This document shows positions 18,778 through 26,860 of a stretch of 64,000 bases of DNA, one piece after another. The stretch's first letter is position 1. Every line of letters starts with the position of its first letter. The stretch comes from Campylobacter sp. MIT 99-7217 (GTDB lineage Bacteria > Campylobacterota > Campylobacteria > Campylobacterales > Campylobacteraceae). The stretch covers positions 124,001 to 188,000 of the forward strand of contig NZ_QHLJ01000003.1 of NCBI RefSeq assembly GCF_006864365.1, given 5' to 3'. The notes below the pieces were generated by a model, which saw only the letters and a list, made by a program, of their open reading frames with translations, was not told the DNA's origin and made no database searches. Position numbers and translations under genes: made by a program.

Positions 18778-19850
18778 GCTTAGTTAAAATTTATGAAGAA
18801 GGCATTAAATCAAGCATAATTTGCAATTCCTGTCGCTACTGCGAGGGACTTTGTGCTGTCTTTCCTGCTATGGAGCAAAAAAGAAGCTTTTTGCTTGAGG
18901 ATATGGATTATTTGGCAAATTTATGCCATCAATGCTCTGAGTGCTTTTATGATTGCCAATACGCACCACCACATGAATTTAATGTTTCTTTGCCAACTCA
19001 ATTTGCAAGGATAAGAGAGCAAAGCTATAAAAAATACGCCTTTCCAAGCTTTCTTTCAAAAGCCTTTGATAAGAATGCCCTTTTGACAAGCCTACTCTTG
19101 CTTTTGTTTTTGTTTTTAGGCTTTGTTGGTGCTAGTATGCAAAAAGAACTTGACTTAAGCACTCATGGGGGTGATTTTTTTGTTTTAATTCCTTATGATT
19201 ATATGGTTGGTGTTTTTAGCGTGGTGGGAGTGCTTGTTTTTGTGCTTTTGCTTATAAGTATAATGAGCTATGCCAAAGCTATTTGCTTGCCTAAATTTAG
19301 CCTTGCTATCTTTATGAAAAGCTTAAAAGATGCTCTTAGCTTAAAATATCTTGGAGGGCATAAAAATGAGGGCTGTACCTATCCAAAGGAAAGCAGAAGC
19401 AATATAAGAAAATATTTTCATCATCTTACAGCTTACGGCTTTATATTTTGCTTTATAGCTACAAATTTAGGTGCTTTTTATACGCATTTTTTAAACTTAC
19501 ACGCTCCTTATGATTTTACCCAGCTTCCAAAGCTCTTTGGCTTTAGCGGAGGGATCATGCTTTGTCTTGGAACGGCTGGGCTTTTTGTTTTGAAAATCTT
19601 AGCTGATGAGGAGCTTGTGGATAAAAAAAGTGTGAAAATGGACTATGCCTTTCTTATAATGCTTTTTTTGGCTAGCTTTACAGGGCTTATCTTAATGGCT
19701 CTTCGTCAAAGCGAGCTTTTATCTTACACCCTTTGGCTTCATCTAAGCACGGTTTTATGCCTTTTTATCATGATGCCTTATTCTAAATTTGTGCATATGT
19801 TTTACCGCTTTTTAGCCCTGCTTAAATTTAACACTGAAGAAGCTCACTAA
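18774..19850 (+). CDS. tcuB: TcuB-type iron-sulfur membrane electron-transfer protein
   Basis: A 358-residue partner that re-oxidises TcuA and passes electrons to the membrane. The N-terminal 75 residues hold two 4Fe-4S motifs, CNSCRYCEGLC and CHQCSECFYDC. Then come about six hydrophobic helices (around 92-113, 133-160, 225-245, 255-280, 295-315 and 325-345) with histidines suited to haem b. TcuB of Salmonella (CitB family) has this layout. No tcuC transporter or tcuR regulator is adjacent. The stop codon lies in a hairpin shared with the convergent DUF262 gene. Confidence 0.85.
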   Translation: MSLVKIYEEGIKSSIICNSCRYCEGLCAVFPAMEQKRSFLLEDMDYLANLCHQCSECFYDCQYAPPHEFNVSLPTQFARIREQSYKKYAFPSFLSKAFDKNALLTSLLLLLFLFLGFVGASMQKELDLSTHGGDFFVLIPYDYMVGVFSVVGVLVFVLLLISIMSYAKAICLPKFSLAIFMKSLKDALSLKYLGGHKNEGCTYPKESRSNIRKYFHHLTAYGFIFCFIATNLGAFYTHFLNLHAPYDFTQLPKLFGFSGGIMLCLGTAGLFVLKILADEELVDKKSVKMDYAFLIMLFLASFTGLILMALRQSELLSYTLWLHLSTVLCLFIMMPYSKFVHMFYRFLALLKFNTEEAH

Positions 19851-19874
19851 TTAGTAGCCTTTTTGGCTACTAAT
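19850..19874. terminator. bidirectional terminator between tcuB and the DUF262 gene
   Basis: A perfect 10-bp stem (ATTAGTAGCC / GGCTACTAAT) with a T5 loop. The stop codons of both convergent genes lie in its arms. The plus side is followed by TTAAAAATT and the minus side by TAGTGAGC, so the plus direction looks better. Confidence 0.7.
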
Positions 19875-21564
19875 TTAAAAATTCTTTAAAAAATTCCTCT
19901 TTGAGCCATTTTTCTAGCTCCTTATTTCGCTCTTTAAGCTTTGCTTTGTTGAAATTTTTCACCTCAAAGCGTCTATTAAAGTCTATATTGGATTTTTCAT
20001 AAACCTCAGCCTTAGCTATGAGATCCTTATCTGAAGCCTTTGTATTAAGGCTACCTTCTAAGGATAAGATATTTCCGTAGGAGTTTAAAAAATTTCCAAA
20101 ATCATTTATATCCTCAAAACCAAGTTTTTTCAAAGCTTGCTCATCTCCTTTTTCTAATAAATTTTTTGGTATGATATGCTCTATTTGTTGATTAATTTCT
20201 TTCTTTTCTATAAGCTTTTTAAGTCTTTCTATGCTTAAATCTTTGCAATTTTGCTCAAAAAATACATAATGAGTATATCGACCATTCCAAGCATTATTTA
20301 CTAAAAAATTTATAGAATTGTTAATAAGATTTACATTTTTAACCTCTCTTATAAGACCTTTTTTAAAATCCTCTTTTGATCTAAGAGCCTCGTGAATTAA
20401 TTTATACGCCTTAGCCTTTTGTTCGCTACCACTATTAAAAAAGACTATATCAGCCTTTGCAAAAAGCTCTATAAGCTCATCATCAAGCTCATCTTTCATT
20501 TTAAGCCTAAGAAGAGAATTATAAAAAAGTGGATTAATTTTTTTGATTAAAAAAAGCTTAAAAACAGAGGCTCTTTGATCTATTTCATCAAGCAAAGCTA
20601 AAAAGCTTTGATAAAATTCTTTTAAATCCTTAACATAAGCCTCAATAAAGGAACTCAATTTAGCCCTATCATTTACCAAGCCTTTCAACACACCCTTTAG
20701 TTTATCATAAGTATCTTCTAAGCTTATATTATAAGATCCTAAAAAATCAATTTCTTCAAATTTAATACTTCCAGCATGATAACGAAATATATCATTTTCT
20801 TCTTTAAACTGAGCCCCGCCAATACTATATTTATTTTTATGCTCTTTTATTTTTAGGCATATTTTAAAGATTTCTCCAAAGCTTTCATTAATAAGGCTAT
20901 CAAGTGAGTTTACACCCTCGCAAAAAGAATTTGAATAATAAATAAGCAAGGATTTTAGCTTATCAAGTAAAGAAAGAGCAATTCCTCTATCATTTACGCT
21001 TTGAAAGGTTCTAATAGCACGGCCAGCATTTTCTTCTTCAAGCCACATTATTTTCATCTCAAGTAAGCTTTCTCTATACTTTTCTACCTCTTCCTCATTT
21101 AAATTAGCCACCTTATCAAGTATGCGTCCAAAAACCTCACATAGATTTTTTTTGCCAAAATCATCAGCTTCTTCTTCAAGCCCTACTAATTCCTCGCTTT
21201 CTAAAAGCCTTTTAAAAAAATCCCTATTTTCTTCTATTAATTCAAGCTTCAAATCATCTTCCTCATCAAGTAATAATTTCGTTTTTAAATTATCTTTACG
21301 TTTACCTTTTTTAATCAAGGCATATAAGAGCATGAAGATGGTAGTAATCCTTTGTTGTCCATCAATAATATCAAATTTTTTACTATCTTTTTCATTTGGT
21401 GCTACAACAATAGTGCCTAAAAAATGCCCCTCTCTTCCCAAGGCTTCTTCTAAATCCTCCCATAAATCCTTAAAATTTTCGCTCCTCCAAGCATAGGCTC
21501 TTTGATATATAGGAATGCTAAATTTATCCTTAGAAAAAAGCTCTTTTACATTTTGACTACTCAT
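19870..21564 (-). CDS. DUF262/DUF1524 protein, putative type IV restriction enzyme
   Basis: A 564-residue protein with the GmrSD/BrxU-like layout. N-terminal DUF262 (ParB/Srx-like nucleotide-binding fold) has IPIYQRAYAW near 17-26 and DIIDGQQRITTI near 64-75. The C-terminal DUF1524 HNH-type nuclease has IEHIIPKNLL and NxxGNxLSL-like NSYGNILSLEG. Such proteins cut modified (glucosylated or otherwise decorated) phage DNA, driven by NTP; whether this one does is inference. It stands alone with its own promoter region, facing away from a decayed gene row. The frame is intact, unlike its right-hand neighbours. Confidence 0.82.
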   Translation of the reverse strand: MSSQNVKELFSKDKFSIPIYQRAYAWRSENFKDLWEDLEEALGREGHFLGTIVVAPNEKDSKKFDIIDGQQRITTIFMLLYALIKKGKRKDNLKTKLLLDEEDDLKLELIEENRDFFKRLLESEELVGLEEEADDFGKKNLCEVFGRILDKVANLNEEEVEKYRESLLEMKIMWLEEENAGRAIRTFQSVNDRGIALSLLDKLKSLLIYYSNSFCEGVNSLDSLINESFGEIFKICLKIKEHKNKYSIGGAQFKEENDIFRYHAGSIKFEEIDFLGSYNISLEDTYDKLKGVLKGLVNDRAKLSSFIEAYVKDLKEFYQSFLALLDEIDQRASVFKLFLIKKINPLFYNSLLRLKMKDELDDELIELFAKADIVFFNSGSEQKAKAYKLIHEALRSKEDFKKGLIREVKNVNLINNSINFLVNNAWNGRYTHYVFFEQNCKDLSIERLKKLIEKKEINQQIEHIIPKNLLEKGDEQALKKLGFEDINDFGNFLNSYGNILSLEGSLNTKASDKDLIAKAEVYEKSNIDFNRRFEVKNFNKAKLKERNKELEKWLKEEFFKEFLN

Positions 21565-21605
21565 AAAAACTCCTTTAAAAAAAATTAAAAAAGGTATATT
21601 ATCTC

Positions 21606-21619
21606 AAAAAAAAAAAAAA
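21606..21619. repeat. A14 homopolymer in the DUF262 promoter region
   Basis: Fourteen A on the plus strand. Read on the minus strand the T14 run lies just upstream of a TAATATACC -10-like stretch at 21602-21594, within the usual -35 to -10 spacing. Length changes could alter promoter spacing and so expression, but Campylobacter phase variation is best known at G tracts. Confidence 0.5.
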
Positions 21620-21761
21620 TCAATAGCAAATCCTTAGTTTAAATTTAAGGCTCTTAAACTAAAAATTATAAAAATTTTCATTTTTTTTAAATTTAACTCT
21701 TGACAAACACCAAGTGTCAGCCTTTATAATTTCCAAATATTTTCAATTTAAAGGAGAAAAA

Positions 21762-22894
21762 ATGGTTTCAAAAACATTATCGTGCGTGCTTTTAAGCGCG
21801 GTTTTAAGTTCAGCCTATGCTGATATGAGTTTAAACTCTGCCAAACTTTTAGAGCAAAATTATAAAGCTTGGCAGGTGGTAAATCCAAGCCCTGAGGTAA
21901 AAGCAAATATAGCCAAAAATCCCTTTGGTTTAGTCTATGAGGGGGCGATTAGCAAAAACGAAAAAGGCAAAGTAAATCTAAAAAGCGTGAGCTATTACAT
22001 AGGAGCAAATAAAATCGCTGCAAATTTATATTTGCCAGCAAATTTTAATGAAAAGAAAAAATACAAAGCCCTAGTTATAGCACACCCAAATGGAGGGGTT
22101 AAAGAGCAAGTTGCTGGGCTTTTTGCACAAAAACTTGCCCAGCTTGGCTTTATCACTCTAGCCTTTGACGCAGCCTATCAAGGAGCTAGCGAGGGCTTAC
22201 CTAGAAATGTGGATTTGCCACAAAACAGGGTTGAGGATATAAGAGGTGCGGCTGATTTTTTACTAAGCCTTAGCTTTGTGGATAGTGAAAATTTAGGCGT
22301 TTTAGGTATTTGTGGAGGCGGAGGCTATACGCTAAAGGCAGCCCAGAGTGATAAACGCTTTAAAGCAGTAGCAACGCTAAGTGCCTTTAACACAGGGCTT
22401 GTAAGGCGCGAGGGCTTTTTAGGCTCGCAAAAAGATAGCATTCAAAGCCGTTTAAAAGAGGCAAGCAAGGCAAGAAGCGATGAGAGGATAAAAGGCGTAG
22501 TAGCTTACACAGGCGAGGCTCCTAAAAAGACTAGCGAGGCTGAGCTAGCTAAAATCTCAAGCGATCTTTATAGAGAGGGGCTTGTGTATTATGGCGATAC
22601 GCACGCTCATCCAAACTCAAGCTTTGCTTATACAAGTAGCTCACTACTTGTCTGATGGCTTTTGATTCGAGGGATCAAATAAAGCTAATAAATCAGCCCC
22701 TTTTGATGATAGTAGGAGCTAAGGCTGATACGGCTTATATGAGCGAGGACGCCTTTAAAAAGGCACTTGGCACTAAGAAAAAAGAGTATTTTGTGCTAAA
22801 AGACACTACGCATATACAAAGCTATTATAAAAAAGATTCAGTTGAGACGGCTCTCAAAAAGCTTGATGAGTTTTTTAAGGAGAATTTAAAATGA
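21762..22894 (+). pseudogene. frameshifted exported alpha/beta hydrolase (dienelactone hydrolase-like)
   Basis: The first part (298 codons, stop at 22655) has a signal peptide ending SAYAD and the nucleophile elbow GICGGGG with Cys. The second frame (22655-22894) holds the acid and histidine loops GAKADTAYM and KDTTHIQSYY. One extra base after 22650 would join them as SLLDLMAFD, so a single-base deletion has separated the catalytic Cys from Asp and His. The start at 21762 has AAAGGAG; the longer frame from 21714 lacks a ribosome-binding site. The 3' end overlaps the next gene in an ATGA. Confidence 0.85.
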
Positions 22895-23665
22895 GCAAAA
22901 GGCGTGAGTTTTTTAAAAAGTCCCTATTAACAGGGGCCTTAGTGGGTTTTGCGGGACTAAATTTAAAAGCTGAAATTTTAGATGAAAACGAGCTTGAAAA
23001 AGAATTTAATGACTTTTTTAAGCCCTTTTTAAACGAACTTGAAAAAGAAAGCGAAATTTTAAGCCCAATTGATCGAGCCTTAGTGATCTTAGCCTCTTTG
23101 ATAGCTAATCAAAGTGAGTATTTAAAGGACTTTTTAAGGACAAATTTAGAAAAAAACTTAAGCCTTATAGAGGCTAGGGAAGTTTTGTTTCAAAGCGTAG
23201 CTTACTTGGGCTTTGCTAAGGCTAAAGGGGCTTTTTTGGCATTTAAAGAATTTTTTGAGGGCAAAAGCTTAGAAAAAGGCTCAACTACAAATGCTAAAAA
23301 CCGCCAAGAAAGAGGCTATGCCTTGCAAATAGACACCTTTGGCAAACGCATTAAAAAAGCTTATGAAAATGCAAGCCCTGACACAAAGCACATAAACCGC
23401 CTTTTATCAAGCAATTGCTTTGGGGATTACTACACCAGAAAGGGTCTTGATATGAGGCAAAGAGAGCTTTTATCACCTTTGCTTTTTTAGCCTCGCTTGG
23501 AGGCTGTGAAAACCAGCTTAAAGGACACACTGGGGCAATTTAAATGTGGGAAATGATAGAGGCATTTTAATCGCCACTCTTACAAGCCTCATAGCCTTTA
23601 ATAGCTACCCACGCACGCTAAATGCTCTAAATGTGGTAAATGAAGTAAGAAGGGGTGCAAAATGA
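22891..23665 (+). pseudogene. frameshifted carboxymuconolactone decarboxylase-like protein with Tat signal
   Basis: The first 199 codons read a twin-arginine signal (KRREFFKKS, hydrophobic stretch to about 28) and one CMD/AhpD-like domain (LSPIDRALVILASLIANQ). The second domain continues in two other frames: ITFAFLASLGGCENQLKG around 23466-23520, then NLNVGNDRGILIATLTSLIA from about 23538 to a TGA at 23663-23665. At least two indels break it. The layout of two CMD domains suits the COG0599 group. It overlaps both flanking genes by ATGA, so the three once formed a coupled operon. Confidence 0.8.
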
Positions 23666-24040
23666 AAAGGCTTTTACTAGCTTTACTTTGCTTAAATTTT
23701 GGCTTTGCGGACGAGTTTAGGGAGATTAAAAGCGAGTTTTTCGAGGGCAAGACTTATTTAAAAGCTTTAAAAATAGATGAAAGCTTAAGTTCTGGCATAG
23801 TGAAATTTGAAAAAGGAGCGAGAACTCATGCTCATCCCAAAAAGGACAGATCTTAATAATCCTTGATGGCGAGGGCTTTACGCAAATAAAAGGCAAGGAA
23901 AAAGTGGCTTTAAAAAAAGTGATATAAATTTTTGTCCGCCAAATGTGCCTCACTGGCACAAAGCAGGCAAAAGCTCTAGCCTCACGCATTTAGCCCTTGC
24001 TCCAAAGCAAGATGGACTAAGCCTAACTTGGCTAGGGTAG
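23662..24040 (+). pseudogene. frameshifted exported cupin-domain protein
   Basis: Starts with a signal peptide (LLLALLCLNFGFAD) and cupin motif 1 GARTHAHP, then runs to a stop at 23854-23856. The rest is in other frames: GQILIILDGEGFTQIKGKE, then after a second slip at an A7 run GDINFCPPNVPHWHKAG, the second cupin motif, up to a TAG at 24038. The same frame continues past that TAG to 24116 (ending ILKANEW), so the TAG could itself be a nonsense change. Non-functional as it stands. Confidence 0.8.
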
Positions 24041-24145
24041 AAAAATGAAAAGAAATCTTTATATCCTGCTACCTTTGCGGGAATTTTAAAAGCAAACGAG
24101 TGGTAAAGTAAGGACTTTGAGGGGATAAATTACAAAGGAGAAAAA

Positions 24146-24541
24146 ATGAAAATTTTAATCATAGGTGCAAATGGTAGCGTAGCAAAAGAAGTTACAAGTG
24201 CTATTTTAAAGGGCTATGAAAATGTAAATTTAAAGCTCTTTTTAAGAAATTCCAGCCGTTTGCAAAATGTCAAAAATGCAAATCCTGATAGAGTAGAATT
24301 ATTCGAAGGCGATGCTACAGATAAGGTGGCTTTGAAAAAGGCTATGCAAGGCGTTGATGTAGTGTATGCGAATTTAGCTGGGGACTTGCCCAAAATGGCA
24401 GAAGCTATCATGAATGCGATGAGTGAAACAGGGCTTAAAATCAGCGATGGCGTGGCGATTAAAAGACCGGAGGCTATGATAAGAATTATCCCGCTTGTGG
24501 TTGCTAAATTTGGCAAAGCATCGCCTAAAAATCACTCTTAA
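24146..24541 (+). pseudogene. truncated NAD(P)-binding SDR/NmrA-like gene fused to foreign 3' sequence
   Basis: Has AAAGGAG and a Rossmann start (ILIIGANGSVAKEV), then FEGDATDKVALKKAMQGVDVVY, up to about residue 98. From 24440 on, the sequence is not SDR but a copy of the antisense strand of the EamA transporter 3' end, 92 percent identical over 78 bases to 25552-25629. The reading frame of 131 codons is therefore chimeric and lacks more than half of a normal 200-plus residue protein. Confidence 0.75.
24440..24517 (+). repeat. direct repeat copy A (EamA 3' segment)
   Basis: 78 bases that match copy B at 25552-25629 in the same orientation with 6 mismatches and no gaps. On the minus strand both copies encode PNLAT-x-SGIILIIASGLLIATPS, the last membrane helix of the EamA transporter. 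The mismatches suggest the duplication is not recent, or came from a diverged copy. Confidence 0.85.
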
Positions 24542-24577
24542 CCAACAGCCCCTCCAAAAAAGACACTATCCTTAAAA

Positions 24578-25072
24578 CTAAAAGTCTTTTAAACACCTAT
24601 CAATAGCTTCTCTGATATCATCGGCCTCTGTTGACCCTTGACCTTCGGCTGAACACATAAATAATGGTTCTTGAGTTTTTGCATCAATCATCTAAATTGT
24701 AACACCAAGCGTATAGCCACCAATACCACCTAAAACATTTCTTTTATCACCTTGACCATATCTAACAATAAAAAGTCCATCTTTCTTTTCCATATTATCT
24801 AAAATAATATAGCCTTTTTTCATTAAAATTCCAGCTATTACGTCAGATGGATTAACACTTTTAGAAACAGAACTAGAAAAACCGCCGCCTGTACCATAGC
24901 CAACATAACCCGACCCAGCACCAGCAGTCACATTCTGCGTTTGTGTTATAAAAGCATACTTATAATTATCCATATTCTGATATCTTTTTGTCTTTGTTTC
25001 TTTTAATATTGCACAACCAAATATTGCAAAAGAAACAAAAATAAAAAAGCTAAACCTTACGTAACCCAACAT
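24578..25072 (-). pseudogene. small lipoprotein gene interrupted by an in-frame TAG
   Basis: Starts at an ATG with GGAGG 7 bases upstream, encodes a lipoprotein signal (FAIFGC) and a Gly-rich stretch (GAGSGYVGYGTGGGFSSSV). After 126 residues it meets a TAG at 24694-24692. The same frame continues for 37 residues of good coding sequence (DAKTQEPLFMCSAEGQG, EADDIREAIDRCLKDF) to a second TAG at 24578. One C-to-T change (CAG to TAG) explains it. I do not recognise the family. A TATAAT at 25109-25104 (minus strand) is its likely promoter. Partial function or readthrough cannot be excluded. Confidence 0.75.
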
Positions 25073-25228
25073 AGCAAACCTCCAACAAAGATAAGTTGAC
25101 GACATTATAATACATTAAGCTAAATTTGTATAGATAAAAATTTATGAATTGATGAAAAGTAACAATGTAGACACAAAATATTTACTGACAATTAGGTAAG
25201 AAACAACACTAAGAAGTTAAAATAAGTA

Positions 25229-25366
25229 TTAAGAAGCAAAAAAAATCATTTTCCCGTCCTTACTCCTGCTTACTTTCATACTTAATCGCCCACACTTGAA
25301 TTGTGTAGTATCAGAGATAATGAATTTAACTGCCATGTTCGAAATCAAGCTAATCGTTGCCTCCAT
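25229..25366 (-). CDS. possible 45-codon ORF in a 440-base gap
   Basis: ATG to TAA open frame with coding-like content (MAVKFIISDTTQFKCGRLSM in its middle). No strong ribosome-binding site is seen and I do not recognise the product. It may be a gene fragment or chance. The rest of 25110-25510 is A/T-rich with no other feature that I can support. Confidence 0.22.
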   Translation of the reverse strand: MEATISLISNMAVKFIISDTTQFKCGRLSMKVSRSKDGKMIFFAS

Positions 25367-25514
25367 CACATAAATTTATATATTTTACTTTTGCTAATTA
25401 TATTCATTTATCTTTTGACTTAAAATTACCCTGTAATTGCATTTAGGTTTTATGAAACGCGATTTTACAAAAATTAGAGATAAGATTTTCAAAAGATTCT
25501 AAGTCTTTTTTAAT

Positions 25515-26260
25515 TTAACTTCTAGGCTTTTTTAACTTGGCTAAATCCCTTATCAGCGAGGGTGTGGCGATTAAAAGACCGGAAGCTATGATAAGGATTA
25601 TCCCGCTTATAGTTGCTAAATTTGGCAAAACAAAGCCTCCCACGCCCTCAAAAGGCAAAAACATCGCTAAAAATCCTAATGCTGTATTGCCCACGCCAAA
25701 GGCTAAGATCAAAAAGATATTGCTAAAATACTCCTTTAAGCCCCTTAAGCTCACAAAGGCTATGGCAAGGCTTAAGCCGCTAAAAATTCCTACAAAAATA
25801 TTGACTAAAGAAATGCCATTAAATTTGGGATTGCTTATGAGTAAAATCCCGATAAATCCTATTATCGTAGCTAATATACTCATAAGACTTAAACGCTCTT
25901 TTAAAAAAATAGCACCAAGTATCACCGCATAAATGGGCATAGTTTGAGCAAAGGCTGCTGCTGTGCCAAGTGGGATCGTAGAGATATTGTAAAATACGGC
26001 TAAAAATGAAAGTCCGCCCATGATAACACGCACAAAAAGGCTTATATAACCGCCTTTTTTATACACTTTCTTTTCTTTATGAGTGGAAAAATTATAAAAA
26101 TACACCAGCAAAACGAGAAAAACCATGATCAAAGAGCGAAAAAACACACTTTGCATGGAGGGTATGCCAAGTGTTGAAAGCACCTTTGCAAAGGCATTCA
26201 TAAGAGCAAAACAAAAAGCGGACAAGAGCATGAAAAAACACCACTTGTAACATTACTCAT
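25515..26260 (-). pseudogene. EamA/DMT-family transporter, frameshifted start and internal deletion
   Basis: An open frame of 238 codons (start 26231) has about seven hydrophobic helices with the drug/metabolite transporter pattern. A better start with AAG upstream lies at 26260 (MSNVTSGVF), but it is one base out of frame across a T6 run (plus-strand A6 at 26233-26238); T7 would restore it. Near the C-terminus FEGVGGFVLP jumps to NLATISGIILIIASG, so roughly 60 residues (helices 7-9) of a normal 290-300 residue protein appear missing. Both defects suggest a dead gene. Confidence 0.7.
25552..25629 (+). repeat. direct repeat copy B (inside the EamA pseudogene)
   Basis: Partner of copy A at 24440-24517, 72 of 78 bases identical. 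Here it lies at the 3' end of the transporter gene. Its edge coincides with the place where the EamA protein seems to lack three membrane helices. Confidence 0.85.
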
Positions 26261-26344
26261 CTTAAAAGCTCCTAGCCTATAAATTTTTGGCAAACTTTTA
26301 ACGCAAAAACATTAATCATAAATTAATTTAGCTCGAAATTTTAG

Positions 26345-26686
26345 GAAATAAATTTAAAAAATCTAAAATACCTTTTCATCATACTAATCCCTGCACTTTT
26401 AAGCTTTTTAGGGTATTTTTACCATATCAAAAAAGAGCTTGAGAGCGAAAGAGCAAGGGCTGTTTTGGCTCGTTCTTTAAATGAGAGCTTGCAAAAGGAT
26501 TTAAACGCTACTTTAAAAAGACATGAAGAAGAGCTAAAAGCCGTGAGCAAAGCAAGCAAAGAAAAAGAGGCTTTAGATGAAAGTGTGAATGTCGCAAATG
26601 AAAAGGCTGTCATCATTTACAAAGAAAACAAAGAGCTAGTTAAAAGCTTCAATGCTTTAGTTGATGAGCTTTATAAGGGGATTTAA
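26345..26686 (+). pseudogene. Rz/i-spanin-like remnant without a clear start codon
   Basis: The open frame encodes an N-terminal membrane helix (LKYLFIILIPALLSFLGYFY) and then a charged coiled coil of about 85 residues, ending in a TAA at 26684. This is the layout of phage inner-membrane spanins. No ATG, GTG or TTG occurs before the helix in frame (codon 26348-26350 is ATA), so the 5' end seems lost or mutated; the first TTG, at 26465, would remove the helix. Spanin identity is inference from layout and from the small lipoprotein that follows. Confidence 0.5.
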
Positions 26687-26696
26687 GAAAGTTTGA

Positions 26697-26702
26697 TATA
26701 AT
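26697..26702 (+). promoter_or_regulatory. -10 box of the aapA-like toxin gene
   Basis: TATAAT placed so that transcription would begin about 26709, right at the 5' arm of a perfect 11-bp hairpin (26708-26718 / 26726-26736). A structured 5' end is typical of AapA-type toxin mRNAs. Confidence 0.6.
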
Positions 26703-26784
26703 TTTAATTGAGATTAAGAAAGAGCCTTAATCTCAAATCCACTTTGAAAGGACTTACTATGAAAGAGCATAGTAAGAAGCCTTT
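26700..26784 (-). ncRNA. IsoA-like antisense antitoxin RNA (predicted)
   Basis: On the minus strand TATAAT occurs at 26796-26791, inside the toxin ORF, so an RNA would start near 26784. It would cover the start codon, ribosome-binding site and 5' leader of the toxin mRNA, and end after the 11-bp hairpin 26736-26708, which is followed by TTAAAATTAT. Predicted length is about 80-85 bases, matching IsoA1. It folds as two hairpins: CTTACTATG/CATAGTAAG, then the terminator stem. Ends are estimates. Confidence 0.65.
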
Positions 26785-26854
26785 AGGGAAATTATACCTA
26801 AAAATTATGATTTTTGGGTTTAAAATTATCTTAAAGGTTAAGAGGCGGACTTAA
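26759..26854 (+). CDS. AapA-like type I toxin, small hydrophobic cationic peptide
   Basis: A 31-residue peptide with a hydrophobic core and basic ends. It contains GKLYLKI, then F-x-F-K-I-I and ends KVKRRT. Helicobacter pylori AapA1, as I recall it, is 30 residues with K-T-LYLKI, then F-L-G-x-K and a final KR. The ribosome-binding site AAAGGA lies 6 bases before the ATG. AapA toxins insert in the inner membrane, depolarise it and trigger coccoid cells. The AUG is buried in a perfect 9-bp stem and the ribosome-binding site is complementary to the 3' end, as in AapA1. An antisense promoter lies in the ORF. Confidence 0.75.
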   Translation: MKEHSKKPLGKLYLKIMIFGFKIILKVKRRT

Positions 26855-26860
26855 TCCGCC
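26844..26860 (+). terminator. GC-rich hairpin at the end of the toxin ORF
   Basis: GGCGGA / TCCGCC stem with a CTTAA loop that overlaps the toxin stop codon, followed by CCTTTC. It may form the 3' stem of the toxin mRNA or protect it, since the complementary 3' segment lies just beyond. Confidence 0.5.

Noticed and set aside
22600-22680. Programmed frameshift joining the two hydrolase frames
   Set aside because: No slippery heptamer or downstream stem was seen, and the neighbouring genes are also broken, so a simple deletion is the better reading.
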